A stretch of 64,000 bases of DNA from Dipteris shenzhenensis (Eukaryota > Polypodiophyta > Polypodiopsida > Gleicheniales). The notes beneath the pieces are model-generated. The model ran no database searches, was not told the DNA's origin, and saw only the letters and a list, made by a program, of their open reading frames with translations. This document shows positions 48,501 through 60,500 of this stretch, piece after piece (the stretch's first letter is position 1; every line of letters starts with the position of its first letter). A program made the position numbers and the translations under genes. The stretch lies in assembly GCA_047967505.1 (NCBI GenBank), contig CM106539.1; one strand, 5' to 3'.

Positions 48501-51500
48501 TCATCACTTGGAGCAGCAGATCAGCCATCTGTGGGCCTTTATCCAGAAGGAGACAAGTGGGCTGTAGAGCTGCAGACCTAGCTCAAAGTGCTGCCCACCT
48601 AGGCTGGTGCAAAGACAGCAAGGTGGAAGGTGGAAGGGATCTAGACGGAAAGTCTACTTACACTCAAGGTGGAGCACGCGGGCTCGAGTCTAGAGATAAC
48701 TGGTAGATAGGAGAAGGACCTTGTGGTAAGATCAAAGGACCACACCATAGGTGGGACTCAGGATCTCTCTCTTTTGTATTGTGTCCATAGCTTTGGATGG
48801 AAATATATTATTTTGGTGGTTTCTCTATCTGGCTGGTTCATTGTCTATTGATGAGTCTGCACATTTATTTTATGCACGTAAGTTAAGAAGTTTGTGATTC
48901 CACATCCCACACCACATTGTGTGAGCTCCTGGGCATTACTATCAGTCTTCCGCTGTGCGTACCCTCTGTTGGGTAATTTCTAACAAAAGGTGCATGAAGT
49001 AAGACTCTCATTTCTGGTTTCACCAACTCAGGTATACACTGCCAAATAGCATCCCTAGCATCATCTCTAGCCTGCATGTCAGAACCTACTATGAGAAGGA
49101 AGGCATAAAAATATGTAGCAATATGCATGACGACATTAGGATCTGTCTGTAGAATCCCACCTGAGTGAATAAGCTGTGAAACACTTTCTCTGCTATGTCT
49201 GAAGCCAAGAGTAGAGAAAAAATGCTTATTGACTCTACCTCCGATCTGAGTCCAGAACGACTCTCTTGCATGAAAGGCATACTCTGCTCTCTGATCTAAC
49301 AATGTCTGTTGATGAGCCCTTGCTGCAGTAGCAAGGCGCTCCTGAATCCAAACATAGGTAGGCCTTTTGAAGGAGGAAGGAGGGTCGAGAGAGTAGCCCT
49401 CTCTTTGACATCATAGGTGAGGTCACATGGACTTCCACCTCAGACTCCTACTCAATCACAACCAATACCACACAAGACATGTGGCTCTAAACCTTTGACT
49501 CATTCCCACAGAGCCTCTACTCACTCTAGGATTTCTCATACCACAACTTCAATATCCAACAAGTTTTGCCAAGACATGTATACATGTAAGTTTATGGCTA
49601 GAAGCCAAGATGCATTCACATTTGACCAGCTTGTCAAGAGCAATCTAGGAAAAATAGTTAGTGATTTGATCACTACATATTCGACTTTTGTTGCACGCCA
49701 TAAGAGCCAAGGGAAACCCCATGGGGGTGATAGAAGCAAGTTTGTGTTATTGTATAGAAGGTTGTGTTGAGGTGGGGTGTCGAAAGGGCTTTCAGATGGG
49801 ATTTATTTCAAGTCAATCAGGTCATCTAAACCCGAGATATACAATCAACTAAGTTAGTGTAGGGTCATGTACCCATGGGGGGAAGGGGGGGTTTTAGTGG
49901 GTTGAATAAATTTTTTACGACTTGGTGTGAAGAGAGTAGGGAGAGGGTTCCAGATAGTTGGAGGTTGACGAATTTCTATGTATGAAAAGAGAGAGAAGAT
50001 AGGTAAGGGGAGAGATATGCAGCGTTGGAAAAAAGAAGAAGCTCTACAGTTTATATGGTGAGGTGTTCTTATGTGCTTTGTGTCGCTTTCTCCCTCCTCC
50101 ACACCCTTGCTTGCTTCTCGGGTTTGAGACACGCACAACAAATGAATAAATTAATCCGATCTCATTTTGGTGGAGACGCAGAGTAAGCAAATTGGTCACG
50201 GAGAGAGTTGTAGCAAGTCGTGCGCTTTAGTCAAGATGCAAGAAAAGAGGGACGATGCACAAGAGACGCAAAGGCCATGTTTTTGGAATGTCTTCGCCAC
50301 TGATGGGAAGGAAACGATTTAATGATTTGCCTTGTATGATGGTAGCGATCAACTGCTGGCAGGGGATGGGCAGGTAGACAAGGAGACGTGATTATGCTTT
50401 GAAAGGAGGTCTAGCACCTAACAGAGGAACCAACGTGGGCAATGGTATGAAGCGATATGGGAGACAGGCATGCAATCGTCAAAATGAACTGGGTGGTTGA
50501 ATGTAAGTGAGATCGACGGACGAGAGGAGGAGCTCATGACAAGCATGGCGCATCATCATCACCCCTGACTATTGAGGAGATAACATGAGGAATTTATTAC
50601 TCACTGCAGAAGATATTTTCACTCCCACTGAAGAGGTATAATTGGCTCTGCTTCCAAGTTCCAACTTCTTCTTCTCCTCTCTGGCCAAAGCCATGTGTAA
50701 AGCAGCAGCATAATTTTGGGGATCCTTCCCTTGAGCCTTCCGCCTCAGCTGGGGTTCCAAGCCTGCAACGACAAATCTATTCAGCTTCAAATGCTCCAAT
50801 TCCATAGTGGATACAAGTACAGGTGACTTCCCCAACTCACCTTCAGTCTGTCCATAGCTTCCCACTGCCTTTGCAGCTACAGCCCTTGCGACAGCTGCCT
50901 TGTACTTGCTCCACACTCACACTTCAAAGCCCTTAACTGACTCCCCCTCTAGTTGGCATAATTGATCCAACTGAACCAACAAAACATTTGGGGATTCCTC
51001 TACCCCGAACCGCTTCGTTAAAGAATTAGTAACAGCCCCCCAATCATTCTTTACTCCTGAAGAAAGTGTCCTATACCAGGCTAATGCCATCCCTTCCAAG
51101 AAGTTGGGCCCACGAAGCTTCTGGCCAACCAGAGACACGACTGGCTCTCACAAAACTCCTATGATAGGCTTCAACATCCTCCCCTTCTGTGCCTTAGAAA
51201 ATTGATACTTCTACCATTTTTACTTGCTGTCCACACCTGCACAGTGAACAAAAACAGTCCCCAAACTACCTCCTGTAGCAACTTCTCAAATGATCACACA
51301 GCTCAGCTAAAACAACTTGTCCACACAAGACAATATTCAGATGCATGACAACTCCTGCAACAAAATCCCTTTTTCCAGCGCTTTGAACTGCTGGTCAAAC
51401 TGTACCAATGAGCTGTCTTCAGTCAACAGTCAGCTTTGCATTGACTTTTGGAGCTGCACAGAATTCATCAAACATCAGCCACTACACACAACAGTACCCC

Positions 51501-54500
51501 AATTTACTATCTACCATCTCAAGCACAAGTCTGCATTAAAATCCCCTTACAAAACACTCAATTTAGTGGTCAAAGATGCACATTTGGCATGCCAATCATA
51601 GTCCATGCTCCTTTTGACCAACACCTTGACTTCCATTAATCACTTTGACTGTTCTCTGCCCGAGTATTGATATGAACAAACACAATAGCCACTAGTCTCA
51701 AACTCAAAGTCCCCAAAAGAACACACAAAGAAAGCTAAGTAGGCCGGATAGGGTGTGGACTGGGCCGAATGATACACGGCATATGTGGGCCCTGGGGCAA
51801 AGGAAAGTCTAAAGACCACTTGAATTACATTCATTAGCACATGGAACAACTATTCTGCATACAATTCACCACGGTGACCACTGCTTGGCATTAAAAGCCC
51901 CTTATTATCCTTGCCTTTGAACAATTAAACTGCCCCACCTCGTTGCCTGCAACACCCTGGAGAGCTCCCGTCAACCGCTATACCAAAATCTGTTTAACTA
52001 TCTGCGACACTCCCGTAATTGCGACGGAACGTTTCTAGCTTCGCCCCTTCATATCAACGGAATAGGTATTCCTAAGGACTGCCTGCCTCACAACCACCAT
52101 GGAAACAAATCTGGGCGTAATTCGTCACACATGGCATGAATTCCCTCTCGTTCTCACATCATCGATCTTTGGTCACCGGCTTCTCTCCAGTTAGCTTTCC
52201 CTGCAATCACTTATGAGTAGTACGTTCGCTTCTTTGCCCAGGGCATCATCATCAATTCCAGGACTATACTTGTTGCCCTTCCGCCTGGCGGGATAGACAC
52301 AAATTCTCCTGCTGATAGATCGCCCGTGAACTTGGATCAATTATACCTTGCAACAAGCTTCGTACGATGTCCTCCCATATTTGCTATGCCATCCGCTAGT
52401 GCCAACTAGTTGGAGAAGAATATAGAAAAAATGATGGCTGAGTTCAATGAACTGAAGTTGCATTTGGTGCAAGCCCCACCAACTAATGCCGATGATGTAT
52501 GCAGTACGTAAGTTCACATCTTATCTGCTGCCCAAGTCTTTTATTTTTCAGGCAGATTCAGTCATCATGCCCTATCTTGCGAAGAAGCTCAATCCCTCTA
52601 GGAAGTTTGTGAAGTGGCTGGCTGAGTTGCAGGAATTTCAATTTACCTTCATGACAGAGCACTCAACGTGTGCCACCCTGGCAGATTTGCTTACAAGAAA
52701 AGAGGTGGCAGAGGAAATGGAAGTTCAGGTCAAAGAAAAAAAGGAGTACAGGAAGGGGAGGTATTATATAACGATCACTATACTTGAACCTACTTCATAT
52801 TGCCAATTCAACGATCAATCACAGGGCAGGCACTCAGATTTTCCTCCCAGCCAATCTCGGTGGTAGCAAACTCACAGAACAACTCACCTACATGAAGGCT
52901 CCAGCTTACATATTCCACCAAGCCCCAATTCCCTAGATGGACCTAGTATGCCACATGTCTTCATTCTAAGGTACCTCTTAAATGCATATTTACTACCCCT
53001 CTCTTGGGATATCAATTTATTCACTTGCCCCTAGGCACATTTCCCACTTAATGCATTTAAGACCTATAGCCTTAGACCCATCTAGTCAGTGCCTTGTCAC
53101 CCTCATCAAGGACCTTGACATTAACCCCTTTGACCATTTACATGAAGCCCAAATAAATATAAATCCTTACAAAGGAAAATGTGAACTGACCCTTCCAAGG
53201 TCATGTTGCCTCAACTTGAGCGTAACATTCCTTCCCTCTTCAGGCGTCAGCGTCCTCGATGATAAAAAGTCTGGGAACACTCTCCGTAACTGGTATACGG
53301 ATTCCCAGGTAGCTTCTGATAAAGGTAAACCATGCCATGCAACCAACACCATGGGTATCTTCCGATTGCGTACTTGCATTGTTCCTCGGTCCAGGATTCT
53401 TGCTGGTTTGCATCCTGCATTATCCTCTATCTCCTGAAACAAAACAACACCCTCGATTAGTGAGTCACCTATATGCAAACATTTCTTTAAACGAGAAACA
53501 TGAAACACTGGGTGCACCTTACGACCCTGTGGTAATTCTAATTTATAGGCCACCTTGCCTATTCTTTTTAGAATTAACCACGGCCCACAATATCGAGGTG
53601 ATAACTTAGCACACTCTCCTGCAGTCAAAGACTTTGAGTGTGAAGGAACTCTGAGAAAAACTTTTTCTCCTTCCTTAAATTCTCTAACGGATCTATTTTC
53701 ATCCGCATACGCCTTAGCTCTATCCATAGCTTGGCGGATGTTAGCTTTCACAAGTGCTAGCATCTCCCGCATCTGAACCACAAAGTTCGCGGCACTAGGT
53801 ACTTTCTAAGGTACTCCAACTGTAGTTGGATTCACAGGTCTATAACCATAGTTCAGCTCGAGCCTTTGCAGCCCATAAAAACATCAGGAGATATGCTGTA
53901 CAAAACTGATTGTGTATCCCAATACACTTCATCATCATCAACTGCATCATTTCCATCAAAATTTCTGATCTCATCCACATCACCATCAACAACTTCAATG
54001 TTCCATGTCTAGAACTATTTGGGCACTTTGGCAAACTATCATCCATAAGCATGGTGTCACACATGGAAAAACCACCTAGATCAAAGGGAAAGGTAGTCCC
54101 CTTTTTGGAACTATGATCCTCATCATCATTAAGGCCTTCATTCACACAGTCCTGATATTCGTGGAATTCAGATTCTGCTGCAAGAATATTAGGAGATAAA
54201 TCATCATCAATCTCTAGAATCATGCTCAACTTTGCTCCTGTTTTAGCTTTGCACACATTCCTATGTTCAGGGGTCCACTTCTCACCACAAAGGTAGCACA
54301 AATTCTTCTTCTTCCTGTCATCAATAATTGCTTGAGATAACTGCTTAACCAACTTGTTTCTTTTATCACCCAGATCATCCTTTAGAGTAGGTTTAAATGA
54401 TGGCTTTACATCTTTAGCCTTGTAAACCTTAGGCCATGCCATTGCCATACACTGTAGGGAACCTAGAAATAGAAGAAGTTGTAGCAGGTGCACGAAGTTT

Positions 54501-57500
54501 GTTTTCATCATTGGAAACACCTTTGACCGTAGGCTTAGTTCCAAAGTGACCAATACCCAAAGTCTTCTCCTTCCAATTGTATTTGGGCTCATAAAGCTCT
54601 GCCAACTGCATGGCCTCTTTAAGAGAATTGGACTTTTGAGCTGCAACGTCTGAAGCAATACTAGGGTGTAGACCATGGATGAATTTGAGCATTCTAACTC
54701 TTTCATCAATACCATGAACAAATAAAGCCAATTTCCAAAACTGTTTGATATAATTTTTCACTAATCCTTGCTGAGTAAGATCATACCACTTACAAATATA
54801 TTGATCTCTAGTAAAAGGAGATATAAAAGTTTTAAACATTTCAGCCTTGAACTCATCCCAAGCATTAAAAGTTAACCCTTCTTGCTGTAAATGCCTCCAC
54901 CAAGAGTGAGCATAATCTTCGAGATGAAGAACAGCAAATCTGATTTTACCTTGATCACCTTTTGGATATAGAAGGAAGTAGTCATCCATCTTGCTAAGCC
55001 ATTTCTCCAATTCCTCAGGAGAGGTAGAATCACCTTTGAACTTAGGAAGTATAATCTTGTCTTTCATATCTTTGTCTTGATGAAAAGATCCTTTTGGTTC
55101 AATAGATTTAACTATTTGTATATATTGCTGGAATGTCATTGCTGTCCTAAGGTCTGCTGGTACCAATTTATATTCATGGAATTTTTGACAACTCTTCAGC
55201 TGCTGAATTGTTACTACTAGGAGCCTTACCATGTGCTGAATCCTTATCCATATGAGCTGTAACTCCAATAGAGTGATAGGTCCTTCGGGCACAAGCCATA
55301 AAACCAACTGGGTCAACTACATGTATAGGATCATCATCATCATCATCATCTAAACCCAAGTCTCCATCAATTTGGGGATCCAAAGGTCTCTTCCCATCAT
55401 AAATTTGGCTTCTCTTGAACTGGTCAAACCTTTTATTAAGAGTGGCAGACATGTTCTACATACTTTGGTCAATCCTCTGATTATTGGTCTTGATCTCATT
55501 GGTTAGCGCCTTGAATATCTATAGCATTTGATCCATACAACTCCTTATAATCTGCTCCTGGTTAAGGCATATTTGTACATGAGGAGTTGCTGCCAAATCC
55601 CCTTGAATATTGCCAACATGAGAATCATTCAGCTCAAAAACTACAGCCCGATCATCAATTTCTTCCTTCTCTGAGATGGAAATCAAGGATACCCATTGGC
55701 TGCTTACTAATCAAGAATAGCTCAATTTCCAAGGAGTAGCAGACTGTTGCAAGGCTCTTTTTGCACAATGTGTAAACTAACTGTATAGAGACCTATGTAG
55801 GACTTTGAATTCTTTGGACAGCCAATTCTCTGTCAAAGCTATAGACAGAAGCACTGTTCGAACAATATACTACTGTACCAAACTGTCAATGAACAGTCGG
55901 GTCACTGTCCACATCGCTGAACCCCAATTTGACATGAAACTTTGTGGAGTGGTTCCAGCAGTTAGGACGACACCTCAGCAACAGCCACGAGTAATTTCGA
56001 AGTGATATGTAGCCAGGTCGTTTACTAGGCAGCGTACGCGTCAATTCCAAACAAAAAAAAATCGGGGAAGATCTGACGCAAACAAACCTGTATCTTGCTA
56101 GAACTTGGTGTTGGTGTTCCTAGAGCAGAGGCGACTCCCTTGATGCCAACATATTGAAATTCGGAGAAGAAATGCTGCAGGTCCTACAAAATGCAGGTCG
56201 AATTTGCTCACAGCTCCTCCAAACAATCTCAAATCACCACCAGACTTCGGGAGCAGCCTCAGGAGACTAGGGTGAACAGATCAAGCCAAGAATGACTCAA
56301 TTTGGTGCAGGAAAACAGCAGATCGTCACTTTCTTGCGCCAGAGAGAAAACCCCTTCAATGTTGACTCAATCCTCCACCATTTTAGGATTCTCATACATA
56401 GAAATGATCAGGGAAGCAAGGGCTTTCTACTGATGCAAGAAGCCCCAAATTCTGAACACTTCGAAAATCAGGGTTTCCCAGAGCATGCCACGTGACAGCT
56501 TACAACAGAGAGCACTTCTGGCGCTGAATTTTTGCACAGAGGTAGGCCATAGGCTCAAGAGTAGATGCTCCAATTTTCAAAGTGATTGGGCAAAAAATTC
56601 CCACAAATTCCCACAAAAAGTGCTCTGATACCAATGCAACAGGACTACTTCTAACTGAAGGTAAATACCACTAATTTGGTAGAACATAATGGAATTAGGG
56701 CAGGAAATTTAGAGTAGTGAAGTACCTTATGTATTAGGAAAAAAGTAGGAGTGGAAGGTCATGGGCTGGACCTACAACAGAGACTTGTGAGGGGCTGCAC
56801 AAGGACAAGAGGAATTAGAATTCAGCTGAGTAATGGAACTCTTGCTGGGTATTCTGAGAGGAAAATTAGCTCTCATGGAGATGGCAAGACACATGTTGAA
56901 GGGTCAAGGCTTGCCCAACAGGTTTGGGTTGGAGGCCATCATGTGTTCAGCATATGTGCTAAATAGATGCCTCACAAAAGCCTTACAAATAGTACCTCCG
57001 TTTGAAGCTTGGTATGGCAACAAGCCTTCAGTGGCACACTTCCAAGTGTTCGGATGCTTGGCATATGCATTAGTGCCAGAGCAACAGAGAACCAAGCTTA
57101 ATGACAAAGCCGTAAAATTCATTTTTGCGGGTTACTGTTTTGAAAGCAAAGGGTACAGACTCTACCATCCGGCCACCAAGCGGATTATAGCAAGTAGAGA
57201 TGTTGTGTTTGTGGAGAACTTAGTCCAGCCCTTTCTGTCATGCATAAAACAAAATGAAATCTGTCCACCTGATGTGTTTACGTCCTTGATGCCCCTGTAC
57301 AAGATGAGTCAGCCAAATGTACAGCTTTCAGATTCACATAAGGGTGCTGAAATGCAGCCCATAGTAGTAGGATAGCAGCCCATTTTAGCAGAAAATCAGC
57401 CTGCTAATATGCCCACAGATCAGCCCATAGATGAGGCAACTGTGGAGGATGCAGTGAATGAGAAAATGGCAGCAATTCAAGCATCCAAACAGATGCCCAT

Positions 57501-60500
57501 AAGGCTTATCCACCTTGAGTTTCCAGCTTCCCACATCTTTGTATCCTTGTACTCCAACTCCAACACCCTTGGTATGGCCTTACAGGCTAGTACTAGTTAG
57601 TTCTAGTCTTTATTAGTTCATTTTTTGTACCGTATAGCTGATTTGACCAGACTAGGGTTTAGGGTTAGCCTTCAAAGGTTTGTACTTTTCCTTGAATTGT
57701 GCTGTTGCTGCAATATACTCTCACTTCGACTTCAGCTTCTATTCTCTTACTGTCGCATTTTTGCTCGCTAGCTCCCACACAACCCTTCAAATTAGGAGGG
57801 TTAGGGATAATTTTTCCTTCTAATTTTCTTCCCCCTAACCATTGTTACTGGTTGAGTTAGTAGTACAGTGAGTTTTGACTCACCCTAGGCTCACCTAGGG
57901 TTTTAGGGTTTTACCATGTTGATAGCCCTCTTGTATCTCATTCTTGCAATCTCGATTCAGCTCAGGTCCACGTTTTTTAGCTTTCCCCATTTCCAAACTC
58001 TCACATTTGGTGTCAAGACAGGCTGCCCCTTGATCCTGGGCACCTCCCGCACCCTTGGGGATGATTTCTGGGCAACTTTTTGAGCATGATGAAATGCTCA
58101 ACAAATGCCAACCACCTGTGATGATCCCCCTGCTAGATGGGTGGTAGAATCTGTAACCCTTACTTTCTATACTGTAACCCATGAAAAATCATTTTACTGC
58201 TTTTTCATCCAGCTTGGTCATGTGCTGCTCCGTAACTAAGGCATGCCGCATATGCCAAGCATCCAAACACCCTAAGGTGCCTGTCCCATTAAAGGCTTTT
58301 TCCCAAACCAAGCTTAATACGGACGGGCATCTGTTCAGCACATATGTTGGACACATGATGACCTCCAACCCAAAACCTGTTAGGCGAACGTTCACCTTCA
58401 ACATGCATCTTGCCATCTCCATCAGAGATCTATTTTCCTCTCAGCCACACGGTTCTACTGAGGTGTGTATGGCACAATACACTAATGAATAATGCCTCTG
58501 TCTGCCATATATGCATGAAACTCATTTGACATAATTCCCCCTCCCAATCTGTGCGCAAAGTACCAACTGTGCACTTGACAGATCTTCAATCATCAAGACA
58601 ACCGTCAAAAGTGCATAAATACCTCATATTTTTCTTTCATCGGATATACCCATGCCCCCAATAGACACAAAACAGTGGTATGCCCCAATAGATGATGTCC
58701 ACATAGGACCGCACAAATCACTGTGAATGAGCTGCAATTTTCTACAAGCTTCAATTGATCCATCTTTTCGAATGATGCCCGTTGCATTTTCCCCAAGATC
58801 CACCCCTCACAAACATGATATCTATGGCATCTCAGATACCATCATTCCTATGCAAAAGCAGCAAGCTATGAAAATTTAAATCACCAAATGGGCATGCTAA
58901 AGATCTGCATCTGCCATCTCTGATGTGATAGCACCTGTCAAAGCATTTGTGCTCGATTTTCTACGTCAGACTTCTCCATTCTTGCAACCGAAAGTTTGGG
59001 CTGTTTTGGGGGGGGGGGGGGAACAAATACATAAAGTCGCTGTTTTTTTTTAATGTACCTGTTATCTTCATGGACCCCTTCTTATGCTCAGCCTGTTAAC
59101 CCACAATTGAAGTGCTCGATGAGTGGTTTTTGCACTGAATGTGGCATCACTTGTCTTGACCTGGCAATTGCGGCTTAGTCTAGATACACACCTAAAGATT
59201 GTGATTTGATATGGGAGCTTATTCTGGCAATGTTTGCCTGTTCCAGCTCTTTTCCTCGACAATTTCACTGTTTGGGACTGTTTGAGCATCTATTGGATAT
59301 TTCTACCTCTGTTTCAAGGGGATTGATGTTTTTACAATGATTTATTGCCAATTCTTGAATTTAGTGGATCATGCCATTACAATGGGTGACACAGGACAGC
59401 TTGCTGTCAGCACACTATTGTATATGGGATTAACCCCAATGTCCCACATGGCATCCCTACCAAAGCTTAAATTGAAGAATCTAAATAACTCCAACAAAAC
59501 ATACCAATTTTAACGAGTGAGTAGTGAATCCTGACCTACTCATCAAGCCCTCTCCTAGCCATTGTTACAATCCATCCCACTAACAAAATAAGTCCTCATA
59601 TTTTAGAGGTTAAAAAACAGGTGGAACAAAAACAGCATGACATCATCAACACTATAGTAGTACTTCCCTGCAAATACTCAACATCAGGGAGACAAACGAC
59701 TGATTCATCTCCAAGTAGAATGAAGATGCTATGGACTAATCACTACAATAGTTAATGAAGTAGGATTCGGCTCCGCAATAGGAGATGGCTTCCAAAAATC
59801 ATCGTCTGGAAGATCCCTCCACTTCATGGAGAGTCCTCCACGTAAGTTTTGTTTCTGAGGACATGGTCCCTGAATCCTAGAATCTTTTCTGGAATGAGCT
59901 GAATATGCCCTTTCTCATCCCATGGGAGGCAATTCCTGAAGAACTTGCATCGTGGGTCCCAAATACTTCTTCAAAATTGAATTATGAAAGACGTGGATTC
60001 TTGAAGACAAGGGACGTTCCAACTCATAGGTAACATTTCCAATCTTCTTCAAGAATTTGTAAAGACCATAGTATACGTGGGCAAGTTTAGTATTAGTATT
60101 CATTTTCAATGAAGCATAATTAGATTTGTGAAGCCTAAGAAATACATAATTTCCGTCCTCAAAAAAATGTTGCATACTCCTCCACGTGGGCTTCAGCTTT
60201 GGCCATGTTGTCTCTGCATTGCTGTGATAGAGCATTCATATGGATGAAATAACCATCGCGTTGTTGGTTCATCAATGCTTCTTATACCTAGATGAATCCA
60301 GGAACATTCCCAAACTCATCCTCTAAAAACACAACATAGTGCAGTTTCAATCTCATGATAGTCACTCACAAGGTTGAAAACCATAAACTCCATCATGCAT
60401 AGCAAGGACTAGCTACTATGACATCCCCACTGACGTCATCAGCGCCCAACAGTGGGTGTAGACCATAGTATAAAAATATGCTCTCACACATACAAATCCA

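Larger units (their letters stand above)
45070..48985 (+). mobile_element. copia-derived LTR retrotransposon lacking pol, TSD AAAGG
   Basis: The LTRs are 45070-45981 and 48094-48985 (912 and 892 bp) with TGTTGG...CTAACA ends. The target duplication AAAGG is at 45065-45069 and 48986-48990. A primer site TGGTATCAGAGCCC directly follows the left LTR (45982-45995), and a GAGAGGGGG purine tract precedes the right LTR. Internally only gag and a zinc knuckle are recognisable, followed by about 350 codons with no integrase, RT or RNase H. The LTRs differ by several indels, so it is not brand new. It interrupts the LINE. Confidence 0.93.
41756..49410 (-). mobile_element. L1-like LINE, split by a repeat R copy and by an LTR element
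   Basis: A plus-strand T12 run (41756-41767) is the poly(A) tail, so the LINE runs leftward. In element order, the pre-RT region is 49400-48991, interrupted by the 45070-48985 LTR element. RT follows from about 45060 to 43800, interrupted by repeat R (43214-43608), then the C-terminal region with a zf-RVT-like Cys/His patch near 42430. Many stops are present. It is the oldest layer in this part of intron 2-3 of the DHHC gene. Confidence 0.85.

Noticed and set aside
52420-52760. Plus-strand gypsy RNase H as part of the minus-strand gypsy element next to it
   Set aside because: The strand is opposite and the gag/integrase pieces nearby are minus. It is more likely a separate remnant.
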